Origin: Bacteroidales bacterium | Lineage (GTDB): Bacteria; Bacteroidota; Bacteroidia; Bacteroidales; NBLH01 | Assembly (NCBI GenBank): GCA_029210905.1 | Contig: JARGGF010000190.1 | Location: 1 to 7,557, forward strand | DNA: 7,557 nucleotides | Direction: 5' to 3' | Position numbers and translations under genes: made by a program | The notes under the pieces: model-generated | Seen by the model: only the letters and a program-made list of their open reading frames with translations | What the model was told of the DNA's origin: nothing | The model's database searches: none | Shown: positions 1 through 5,104 of the stretch, in pieces | Position numbering within the stretch: position 1 is the stretch's first letter | Layout: every line of letters begins with the position of its first letter

Positions 1-263
1 TTGTTATTATTGGCGAAATTGGTGGCAATATGGAAGCACAAGCTGCTGAATGGATAAAAGAAAATGGAACCAAACCAGTTGTTGGTTTTATTGCAGGCGA
101 AACTGCCCCTAAAGGCAAAAGAATGGGTCATGCTGGCGCAATTATTGGTGGGAAAAATGATACAGCCCAGGCCAAAAAGGAAATTATGCGGGCATGTGGT
201 ATTCATGTTGTTGATTCACCTGCGGAATTGGGTGCAAAAATGGCTGAATTAATTAAAAAGTAA
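1..263 (+). CDS. sucD: Succinate-CoA ligase (ADP-forming) alpha subunit, C-terminal part
   Basis: This is the last 86 residues of the alpha subunit of succinyl-CoA synthetase, the TCA-cycle enzyme that interconverts succinyl-CoA and succinate with substrate-level phosphorylation in the cytoplasm. The reading frame is open from base 3, so the gene enters from outside the window; roughly 70 percent of a usual 290-residue protein is missing at the 5' side. The fragment starts with the conserved GEIGG motif, continues with KPVVGFIAG and APKGKRMGHAGAII; the His of MGHAG (codon 129-131) is the residue that is phosphorylated in this family. The C-terminus (ELGAKMAELIKK) ends where the family normally ends, so the gene appears intact on this side. 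An ATG at base 30 is internal and not a start. A strong terminator follows about 20 bases after the stop, so it is probably the last gene of its transcript. Confidence 0.96.
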   Translation, partial: VIIGEIGGNMEAQAAEWIKENGTKPVVGFIAGETAPKGKRMGHAGAIIGGKNDTAQAKKEIMRACGIHVVDSPAELGAKMAELIKK

Positions 264-283
264 ATTTTTACACAATATATTAT

Positions 284-313
284 AAAAGCTCCATTTTCTA
301 TGGGGCTTTTTTT
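284..313 (+). terminator. Intrinsic terminator downstream of sucD
   Basis: AAAAGCTCC (284-292) pairs with GGGGCTTTT (302-310) as a nine-pair stem with one G-T wobble and a nine-base loop. It is followed by further T residues to 313, giving a run of seven T from 307. It lies about 20 bases after the sucD stop codon. This is the cleanest rho-independent terminator in the window. Confidence 0.85.
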
Positions 314-321
314 ATGCCTTA

Positions 322-377
322 TTTTCCAAAATATTTTATTTCAACTCGTTTTCCAAAATAAACTTTACTTCAACCCG
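322..377. repeat. Imperfect tandem duplication of about 27-29 bases
   Basis: Two adjacent copies begin with the same twelve bases TTTTCCAAAATA (322-333 and 349-360) and end with similar segments, TTTCAACTCG and CTTCAACCCG. The middles differ and the second copy is about two bases longer. The repeat lies between the sucD terminator and the next gene. It may be an old slippage duplication; no function can be read from it. Confidence 0.5.
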
Positions 378-429
378 TTTCTAATTTGTATATTGTATTA
401 AATCAAAATTCTAATTAAAACATAAGGTG

Positions 430-738
430 ATGAGAAAATTAGTCCTATTATTTCTATTTGTATTTATTGGTTTTACTTTAAAAATTACCGCTCAGGTAGT
501 TGAGGAAAAGCCAAAAGAACCTACTGAAAAACGAACCAAAAATGATATAGACAAACCAACTACAAATGCCACCTGGGTTTGGGTTGCAGGAGAATGGGAT
601 TGGAAAAAAGATAGTAAAGAATATAAATGGGTTAAAGGACATTGGGAAAAAGCCCCTAAAAATAAAAAGTGCTGGAAATCAGGATATTGGAAGAAAGTAA
701 AAAAAGGCTGGGAATGGTCTCCAGGATATTGGAAATGA
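430..738 (+). CDS. Small secreted WxxGxW-repeat protein
   Basis: This 102-residue protein has a typical Sec signal peptide: MRK, then a hydrophobic core (residues 4-17), with probable cleavage after ITAQ near residue 22. A Lys/Glu/Thr/Pro-rich spacer (25-45) follows, then a Trp-rich domain with four WxxGxW units: WVAGEW (51-56), WVKGHW (67-72), WKSGYW (82-87) and WSPGYW (96-101). This matches the WxxGxW (YXWGXW-type) repeat family of small exported proteins, whose function is not established. There is no lipobox Cys after the signal, so it should be released to the periplasm or outside the cell rather than lipid-anchored; the only Cys is residue 81. I chose ATG at 430; an in-frame GTG lies directly before it at 427. 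The mature part is rich in Lys and Trp, so it should be basic. The gene looks monocistronic: a terminator precedes it and the next gene converges on it. Confidence 0.8.
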   Translation: MRKLVLLFLFVFIGFTLKITAQVVEEKPKEPTEKRTKNDIDKPTTNATWVWVAGEWDWKKDSKEYKWVKGHWEKAPKNKKCWKSGYWKKVKKGWEWSPGYWK

Positions 739-748
739 AATGTTAAAC

Positions 749-783
749 GTTAATTGTTATAGGTTAATTGTTATAGGTTAATT
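749..783 (+). repeat. Tandem 14-base repeat, two and a half copies
   Basis: The unit GTTAATTGTTATAG occurs at 749-762 and 763-776, followed by a partial third copy, GTTAATT, at 777-783. A degenerate inverted copy (CTATAACGATTACC, 801-814) lies downstream and lets the region fold into the hairpin listed separately. Confidence 0.8.
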
Positions 784-812
784 ACAAGTTAGCAATTAAT
801 CTATAACGATTA
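765..812. other. Long AT-rich hairpin between convergent genes
   Basis: Bases 765-783 pair in register with 794-812 as a 19-pair stem with two G-T wobbles (769/808 and 777/800) around a ten-base loop. The stem could extend past one mismatch to 763/814. It sits 27 bases after the stop of the WxxGxW gene and 85 bases before the end of the converging DUF3820 gene. It may slow or end transcription from either side, but it lacks a T-tract in both directions, so I do not call it an intrinsic terminator. Confidence 0.55.
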
Positions 813-897
813 CCTGGCATTTAAATGACTAATAACCAATAACTAATTACCCAGTTAATCAGAGCAACAAGCTTAATTAAACAGCATTAAATTATAA

Positions 898-1122
898 TTA
901 TCGCTTTATTGCTTTTACCATACCCTCAAGCCCATTTAGCTTTATTTCGTATGCAAGACCTAATAATTCACCCAATTTCCCTTTCGGAAAACCTTTTTGT
1001 CGGAACCAAACCAGGTAAAATTCTGGTAAATCAATAATAAACCTTCCTTTATATTTTCCAAAAGGCATTTTAACTTCCAACAAATCAATCAATTGTTTTT
1101 TATCTGGTACCAATTCCTCCAT
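898..1122 (-). CDS. DUF3820 family protein
   Basis: This is a complete 74-residue protein, the usual size for the DUF3820 family (also catalogued as putative quorum-sensing-regulated virulence factor). The characteristic core is visible: MPFGKYKG (19-26), DLPEFYLVWF (31-40), KGFPKGKLGELL (43-54) and YEIKLNGLE (58-66). There is no signal peptide or membrane segment, so it should be cytoplasmic. The biochemical role of the family is unknown to me, and the virulence label should not be carried over to this organism. The start is ATG at 1122, with no obvious Shine-Dalgarno sequence upstream. It lies 58 bases downstream of the cytidylate kinase-like gene on the same strand, so the two may share a transcript. 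Confidence 0.85.
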   Translation of the reverse strand: MEELVPDKKQLIDLLEVKMPFGKYKGRFIIDLPEFYLVWFRQKGFPKGKLGELLGLAYEIKLNGLEGMVKAIKR

Positions 1123-1180
1123 ATTCGCAGTGTTTATTTTGCGAAGGTAGATAGATTATTCGATAATTGACTTTGGCAAA

Positions 1181-1873
1181 CTATATCATTCCCCTTTTTT
1201 TTAGAATACATACAACTGTTTCAACAATTTCATTAAAATCCATTGTTTTACAATTGAAGCTTAGATCGAACATTTCAGTTGCATCAATTTTTTGGATGAA
1301 CGAATCCCTGAATTTATCACGCTTTTTATCTATAGAACTGGCATAAACCGCCATTTCTTCTATGGTTCTTTTGCGTCTTTTTGATGACTGCTGAACTCTC
1401 CAGTCAAATGGCGCCTCAAGCCGGATATGAAGCGACTTTTTAATGTCCCGGCAAATTGCTGCACTTGCAAGACCAATAATAATGATATGGCCTTGTTCTG
1501 CAAAGGATCTTACTATTTCAATAATCTTTTTCTTTATTTTGGTATCACTCGCATAATATTTTTCAGAGCTGCTTAAAATAATGCTCTCCACGAGTCCCTT
1601 TTTTTCTCCCTCAAATACATGTAAAATGCGCGATTCCCTTAAATTTAGTGCTTTAGCAGTGCCTTCAAAAATCTCCTTATTTATCCAATTCCATCGATTT
1701 TTCAGTTTGTTCTCTTCATTTATCAAGTTAAGGCGCTTACTTAAAATGCTTGCAAGTTCTTTCGCATTGCATCCATATTGTCGGGATATTGTAATAACCG
1801 GCCCAGGACTTCTATTACTTTGTATGGACCTTTGATATTGTTCCGTTAAGTACTTTTTTAAATCAATTGCCAT
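1181..1873 (-). CDS. Cytidylate kinase-like family protein, divergent
   Basis: This 230-residue cytoplasmic protein resembles the cytidylate kinase-like (Cytidylate_kin2) P-loop family, which is distinct from the true CMP kinase Cmk. Recognisable parts in order are the N-terminal strand and nucleotide-loop region ITISRQYGCNAKELA (27-41), GHIIIIGLASAAICRDI (128-144) leading into LHIRLEAP (148-155), a basic lid-like stretch KRRKR (165-169), and SIDKKRDKFRDSF (180-192), which carries the D-x-x-R element. Relatives usually read GSGG or similar where this one has GCNA, and GRG where this one has GLA, so nucleotide binding or catalysis may be altered. Natural substrates of this family are not established. 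It is preceded by a 17-residue polar N-terminal segment. ATG at 1873 is chosen because the N-terminal strand follows at a normal distance; I see no clear promoter. The DUF3820 gene follows 58 bases downstream. Confidence 0.75.
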   Translation of the reverse strand: MAIDLKKYLTEQYQRSIQSNRSPGPVITISRQYGCNAKELASILSKRLNLINEENKLKNRWNWINKEIFEGTAKALNLRESRILHVFEGEKKGLVESIILSSSEKYYASDTKIKKKIIEIVRSFAEQGHIIIIGLASAAICRDIKKSLHIRLEAPFDWRVQQSSKRRKRTIEEMAVYASSIDKKRDKFRDSFIQKIDATEMFDLSFNCKTMDFNEIVETVVCILKKRGMI

Positions 1874-1960
1874 GGTTTTTAGTATTAGGGTTAGCTACTA
1901 GTAAATTTATGAAAAAAATGGCAAAAATGGAAGCGGAAACTTATAATCCCGAAAGTACAA

Positions 1961-1992
1961 TATGTAGCGAAAAAAACGTATTTTTATTTTTG
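1961..1992 (+). promoter_or_regulatory. Candidate Bacteroidota-type promoter for the 46-codon ORF
   Basis: TATTTTTG (1985-1992) matches the minus-7 element TAnnTTTG exactly. TATG (1961-1964) lies 20 bases upstream as a three-of-four match to the minus-33 TTTG. Transcription would begin near 1999, about 28 bases before the ATG at 2027. In such AT-rich DNA the pattern can arise by chance. Confidence 0.35.
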
Positions 1993-2026
1993 CAATGAGT
2001 ACCCGAATCTAAAAAATACCAAGCAA

Positions 2027-2167
2027 ATGATAAATTTATGGTTTGACTGTAACAATAAATTATTACAGTCAGTAAAGAAAAACAAAATTATTTTTATTGA
2101 TTACCAGCTCTTTAAACACTGGCAATCTGCGTGTAAAAATTCGGAAAATCTTTGCTTTGTCCAATGA
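2027..2167 (+). CDS. Possible small ORF, 46 codons, unknown function
   Basis: ATG at 2027 opens a 46-residue frame beginning MINLWFDCNN and ending NLCFVQ before TGA. The frame is actually free of stops from 1913, but 2027 is its only ATG. The predicted peptide is basic, with three Cys (8, 36 and 43), two Trp and a hydrophobic centre (IIFIDYQLF, 21-29), too short and polar for a normal membrane helix. I do not recognise it. A promoter-like sequence lies just upstream, and no stronger gene occupies 1874-2211. An eight-pair inverted repeat (GACTGTAA 2045-2052, TTACAGTC 2063-2070) lies inside it. It could equally be a chance frame, a gene remnant, or the body of a small RNA. Confidence 0.25.
   Translation: MINLWFDCNNKLLQSVKKNKIIFIDYQLFKHWQSACKNSENLCFVQ
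2045..2070. repeat. Short inverted repeat, hairpin-forming
   Basis: GACTGTAA (2045-2052) and TTACAGTC (2063-2070) are perfect inverted copies with a ten-base spacer. There is no T-tract on either side, so a terminator is unlikely. It falls inside the possible small ORF. Apart from this, the candidate promoter and that ORF, I see nothing definite in the 338-base stretch 1874-2211. Confidence 0.45.
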
Positions 2168-2211
2168 GGCTATTCCGAAAAATGTAAAATACCATCCTGA
2201 CTTTTATTTTT

Positions 2212-2433
2212 CTAGCAAGAGCTGCAAATAGTATTATCTCCAGCTTTTATTTGCTTATCAATAAGTTTTTGCTCAGTTTTGATACAATATACATTTTTTG
2301 CCCTGAGTGCTTTATTTTTACCTACACTCGTTTCAGGAAAATGTCCATTTTTTTTAAACAGTATATTTAAGGCAAAACCAATAAAAGCTATACCAATAAA
2401 GCCTATAGAAAGAAGCACTACATATATAAACAT
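2212..2433 (-). CDS. Small single-pass membrane protein, Bacteroidota type
   Basis: This is a 73-residue protein with one hydrophobic N-terminal helix (residues 2-26, glycine-rich), then KKNGHFPETSVGKNKALRAK (27-46) and a polar tail ending in C70-S-S-C73; another Cys is at 50. The KKNG-x-FP-x-T-x-x-G-x-NKA stretch after the helix resembles small conserved membrane proteins I associate with Bacteroidota, none with a known role. Lys residues right after the helix suggest that the tail is cytoplasmic, by the positive-inside rule. I place the start at ATG 2433. A frame extension to TTG 2454 would add seven residues, but that TTG lies inside the minus-7 promoter element and cannot be in the transcript. 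The gene stands alone, divergent from the E1 gene. The terminal CxxC could bind metal or act in thiol redox chemistry; this is inference only. Confidence 0.65.
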   Translation of the reverse strand: MFIYVVLLSIGFIGIAFIGFALNILFKKNGHFPETSVGKNKALRAKNVYCIKTEQKLIDKQIKAGDNTICSSC

Positions 2434-2451
2434 AATTTTATTTTTTTTATG

Positions 2452-2483
2452 CAAAGATATATCTATTTAAATAAATTATCAAA
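2452..2483 (-). promoter_or_regulatory. Bacteroidota-type promoter of the small membrane protein gene
   Basis: On the minus strand, TTTG (2483-2480) is followed by 20 bases and TATCTTTG (2459-2452). This is a full match to the Bacteroidota pattern TTTG-N19-21-TAnnTTTG. Transcription should start near 2445, leaving a short AT-rich leader of about 12 bases before the ATG at 2433. It is the best promoter in the window and decides the start codon of the gene. Confidence 0.7.
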
Positions 2484-2498
2484 GCAGTATTTATATCG

Positions 2499-2557
2499 TT
2501 GTAATAAATTAAAGGTTATTTACTGATAATCAATATCTTAAAAAAGTATTATTACAA
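2499..2557. repeat. Nine-base inverted repeat in the divergent control region
   Basis: TTGTAATAA (2499-2507) and TTATTACAA (2549-2557) are perfect inverted copies separated by 41 bases. They lie between the minus-strand promoter at 2452-2483 and the candidate plus-strand promoter near 2593-2600. The halves could be operator sites for a regulator acting on both genes, but most positions are A or T, so chance is a real alternative. Confidence 0.35.
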
Positions 2558-2567
2558 TACCTCATTA

Positions 2568-2600
2568 TTTAGAATTTCTCTAAATAATTTTCTACATTTG
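2568..2600 (+). promoter_or_regulatory. Candidate promoter of the fused E1 gene
   Basis: TACATTTG (2593-2600) matches the minus-7 element TAnnTTTG exactly. TTTA (2568-2571), 21 bases upstream, is an imperfect minus-33 TTTG. Transcription would start near 2607, giving a leader of about 37 bases before ATG 2644. The leader is AT-rich with no evident Shine-Dalgarno sequence. Confidence 0.55.
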
Positions 2601-2643
2601 CATAAAAATTCAGCACCTGTATAAAAATATAATCATAAAATTT

Positions 2644-5067
2644 ATGAGTCAATTTTCAAAACTTAAAATAGAACTTAGTAAAAATGAGATCCTTAAGGAC
2701 TATTCAATTGCAGTACTTAGTAGAAATTTAAGCCTTTTGGGACGGAAAGAAGTACTTACAGGAAAAGCAAAATTTGGTATTTTTGGTGATGGAAAAGAAA
2801 TAGCCCAGCTGGCTATGGCTAAAGCATTTCAGAAGGGAGATTTTAGATCTGGATATTACCGTGACCAAACCTTTATGATGGCTGCAGGTATATTTGAACC
2901 CGAAGAATTTTTTGCACAGCTCTATGGCGATACCGATTTAGAAGTAAACCCTGCTCATGGTGGTCGTTTGATGAACAACCACTTTGCTACCAGAAGTTTA
3001 AATGAAGATGGCAGTTGGAAAAATATTACTGAACAAAAAAATTCGTCTCCGGATATATCACCTACTGCAGGGCAAATGCCACGTTTGCTTGGGTTGGCAT
3101 ATGCCTCTAAACTATACAGAAATAATAAGGAACTTCATGCTTACAATATGTTTTCGAAAAATGGAAATGAAGTTGCCTTTGGTACTATTGGTGATTCAAG
3201 TACCTCCGAAGGTCATTTTTTTGAAACGCTGAATGCGGCCGGGGTATTACAAGTGCCACTTGCCATTTCAGTGTGGGACGATGGCTACGGTATTTCGGTT
3301 GAAAAAAAATATCAAACTACAAAACAAGACATTTCTGCCCTTTTAAAAGGCTTTGAAAGAGATGAAGAGAATGATGGCTTTTTGATATACAGACTGAAGG
3401 GCTGGGACTATCCTGGACTGGTTAACGCCTATCTGGAGGGTATAAAAATTTGTCGGGAAAATCATGTGCCCGTACTTTTCCATGTTATGGAAATGACTCA
3501 GCCTCAAGGGCATTCAACCTCGGGCTCTCATGAAAGATACAAGAGTAAAGAGCGTTTGGAATGGGAGAATCAATTTGATCCAATTCTAAAAATGAGAGAA
3601 TGGATTATTGATTCTAAAATAGCAACCATCAATGAATTAGATAAAATCGATGAAGAAGAAAAAAATAAAGCCCTTGACACGAAGAAAAAAGCCTGGGCAC
3701 ATTTTACCAAGCCCTTTAAGTTAGAAAAAGAAGAATTATTAAAGGTTATTGACACCAAAACATGCGTCTGTCATCAAACCAATGATTTAAAAATTAAAGA
3801 ATTACGAAACCAATTATTGAAAGAATTACATCCAATTCGAAAAACAAATATTAGCACAGCACGTAAAATATTAAGAGAGGTTTGTCAATCATGCTCTAAA
3901 ACTGATGGTTTAAAATACCAACTCCAAAAATGGCTTAGCGATCAAAATGAAGAAAACAAATTAATCTATAACAGTTGCTTATATAATAATTTTGAAAGCT
4001 CTGCCCTGAATAAGAAGTCTGTAGCAGAACTATTTCCTAAAGAACTAAAATTAGTAAATGGACGTGAGATTTTACGTGATAATTTTGATGTGCTCTTTGG
4101 TAAGTATCCATTACTGGTTACATTTGGAGAAGACACCGGTAAAATTGGCGGCGTAAACCAAAGCCTTGAGGGCCTGCAAAAAAAGTATGGTGAATTGAGA
4201 ATTACCGATACAGGTATTAGAGAAATTACCATTGTTGGGCAAGCTATTGGATTGGCTTTAAGAGGCTTGCGTCCCATTGCAGAAATTCAGTATTTCGATT
4301 ATTTATTGTATGCACTGCAAACCTTGAGCGATGATTTAGCAACTGTTTTATACCGTACCCGTGGTGGACAAAAAGCCCCTGTAATCATTAGAACAAGGGG
4401 TCACAGACTTGAAGGGGTCTGGCACTCAGGCTCTCCACTAAGTATGGTAATAAACTCGGTAAGAGGAATGCACGTTTGTGTACCGCGTAATATGACCAAA
4501 GCTGCTGCTTTCTATAACCTTTTGCTTGAAGGTGATGATCCTGCTATTGTAATTGAACCTCTTAATGGATACCGTTTAAAAGAAAAACGCCCGGATAACA
4601 TGGGATTATTTAAACAGGAACTTGGCGTCCCGGAGATACTTGCTGAAGGAACTGATATTACAGTAGTAACCTACGGTTCGTGTGTTCGCATTGCCCAAGA
4701 TGCTGTAAATCAGTTAAAAGAATTTCACATTTCAGTTGAATTGATAGATGTGCAAACATTATTACCTTTTGATAAATACCATCTTATTTCAACATCCATA
4801 AAAAAAACAGGCAAAGTTTTATTCTTTGATGAAGATGTTCCCGGGGGAGCCACTGCATTTATGCTGCAGAAAGTTATGGAAGAACAAAAAGCATTTTATC
4901 ATTTGGACGCACCTCCAAAAACGCTTTCGGCCATGGATCATCGGCCTGCATATGGTTCTGATGGAGATTACTTCTCAAATCCAAATGCGGAAGATGTTTT
5001 TGATAGTGTCTACGAAATGATGCATGATACAAATCCAACCAAATACCCGGCAATCTATCACAGTTAA
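2644..5067 (+). CDS. Fused alpha/beta 2-oxoacid dehydrogenase E1 (branched-chain type)
   Basis: This 807-residue cytoplasmic protein joins both subunits of a thiamine-diphosphate-dependent E1, probably of the branched-chain 2-oxoacid dehydrogenase complex, which decarboxylates the oxoacid and passes the acyl group to a lipoyl E2. The alpha domain (about 35-330) has YYRDQT (71-76), the cofactor motif GDSSTSEG through WDDGYGIS (183-218), and the loop GHSTSGSHERYKSKE (289-303) that matches the phosphorylation-loop region of E1 alpha. A charged linker (about 330-465) holds C374-x-C376 and C414-x-x-C417. The beta domain (about 470-800) has FGEDTGKIGGVNQSLEG (494-510), DTGIREITIVGQAIG (522-536) with the probable cofactor-activating Glu527, RTRGHRLEGVWHSGSP (583-598) and FFDEDVPGGA (727-736). 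Length and architecture fit the fused Bacteroidota family. No E2 or E3 gene is adjacent. The substrate is inferred; pyruvate is less likely. Separate bkdA and bkdB are the unfused equivalents. Confidence 0.9.
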   Translation: MSQFSKLKIELSKNEILKDYSIAVLSRNLSLLGRKEVLTGKAKFGIFGDGKEIAQLAMAKAFQKGDFRSGYYRDQTFMMAAGIFEPEEFFAQLYGDTDLEVNPAHGGRLMNNHFATRSLNEDGSWKNITEQKNSSPDISPTAGQMPRLLGLAYASKLYRNNKELHAYNMFSKNGNEVAFGTIGDSSTSEGHFFETLNAAGVLQVPLAISVWDDGYGISVEKKYQTTKQDISALLKGFERDEENDGFLIYRLKGWDYPGLVNAYLEGIKICRENHVPVLFHVMEMTQPQGHSTSGSHERYKSKERLEWENQFDPILKMREWIIDSKIATINELDKIDEEEKNKALDTKKKAWAHFTKPFKLEKEELLKVIDTKTCVCHQTNDLKIKELRNQLLKELHPIRKTNISTARKILREVCQSCSKTDGLKYQLQKWLSDQNEENKLIYNSCLYNNFESSALNKKSVAELFPKELKLVNGREILRDNFDVLFGKYPLLVTFGEDTGKIGGVNQSLEGLQKKYGELRITDTGIREITIVGQAIGLALRGLRPIAEIQYFDYLLYALQTLSDDLATVLYRTRGGQKAPVIIRTRGHRLEGVWHSGSPLSMVINSVRGMHVCVPRNMTKAAAFYNLLLEGDDPAIVIEPLNGYRLKEKRPDNMGLFKQELGVPEILAEGTDITVVTYGSCVRIAQDAVNQLKEFHISVELIDVQTLLPFDKYHLISTSIKKTGKVLFFDEDVPGGATAFMLQKVMEEQKAFYHLDAPPKTLSAMDHRPAYGSDGDYFSNPNAEDVFDSVYEMMHDTNPTKYPAIYHS

Positions 5068-5079
5068 TTGCCTTTATTT
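5049..5079 (+). terminator. Possible weak terminator overlapping the E1 stop codon
   Basis: GGCAAT (5049-5054) can pair with ATTGCC (5067-5072) around a 12-base loop that contains most of the stop codon, followed by TTTATTT. CCGGCAAT (5047-5054) can instead pair with ATTGCCGG (5081-5088) as a longer eight-pair stem, because TTAATTGCC occurs twice (5064-5072 and 5078-5086). Only 37 bases separate this gene from the converging receptor gene, so any terminator must overlap coding ends. Confidence 0.4.
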
Positions 5080-5104
5080 AATTGCCGGAAAACAAATATA
5101 ATGC

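Noticed and set aside
427..429. GTG start for the WxxGxW protein
   Set aside because: It directly precedes an ATG that begins a normal MRK signal peptide; ATG at 430 is the simpler start.
1142..1149. TACCTTCG on the minus strand as a promoter for the DUF3820 gene
   Set aside because: It has one mismatch to TAnnTTTG and the nearest TTTG is 27 bases upstream, outside the usual spacing.
1581..1835. Open frame of 84 codons on the plus strand opposite the kinase-like gene
   Set aside because: It lies wholly antisense to the kinase-like gene and has a low-complexity hydrophobic and serine-rich composition typical of a shadow frame.
2140..2179. TTCGGAA and TTCCGAA as a terminator for the small ORF
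   Set aside because: Seven pairs with a 26-base loop that spans the stop codon, and no T-tract after it; too weak to call.
3190..3279. TPP motif of the E1 looks degraded (GDS and DD instead of GDG and NN)
   Set aside because: From memory, fused Bacteroidota E1 proteins commonly have GDxSTSEG and WDDGYG here, so this is a clade feature, not loss of the cofactor site.
3570..3758. Minus-strand frame of 62 codons inside the E1 gene
   Set aside because: It is antisense to the E1 linker; low complexity and no domain.
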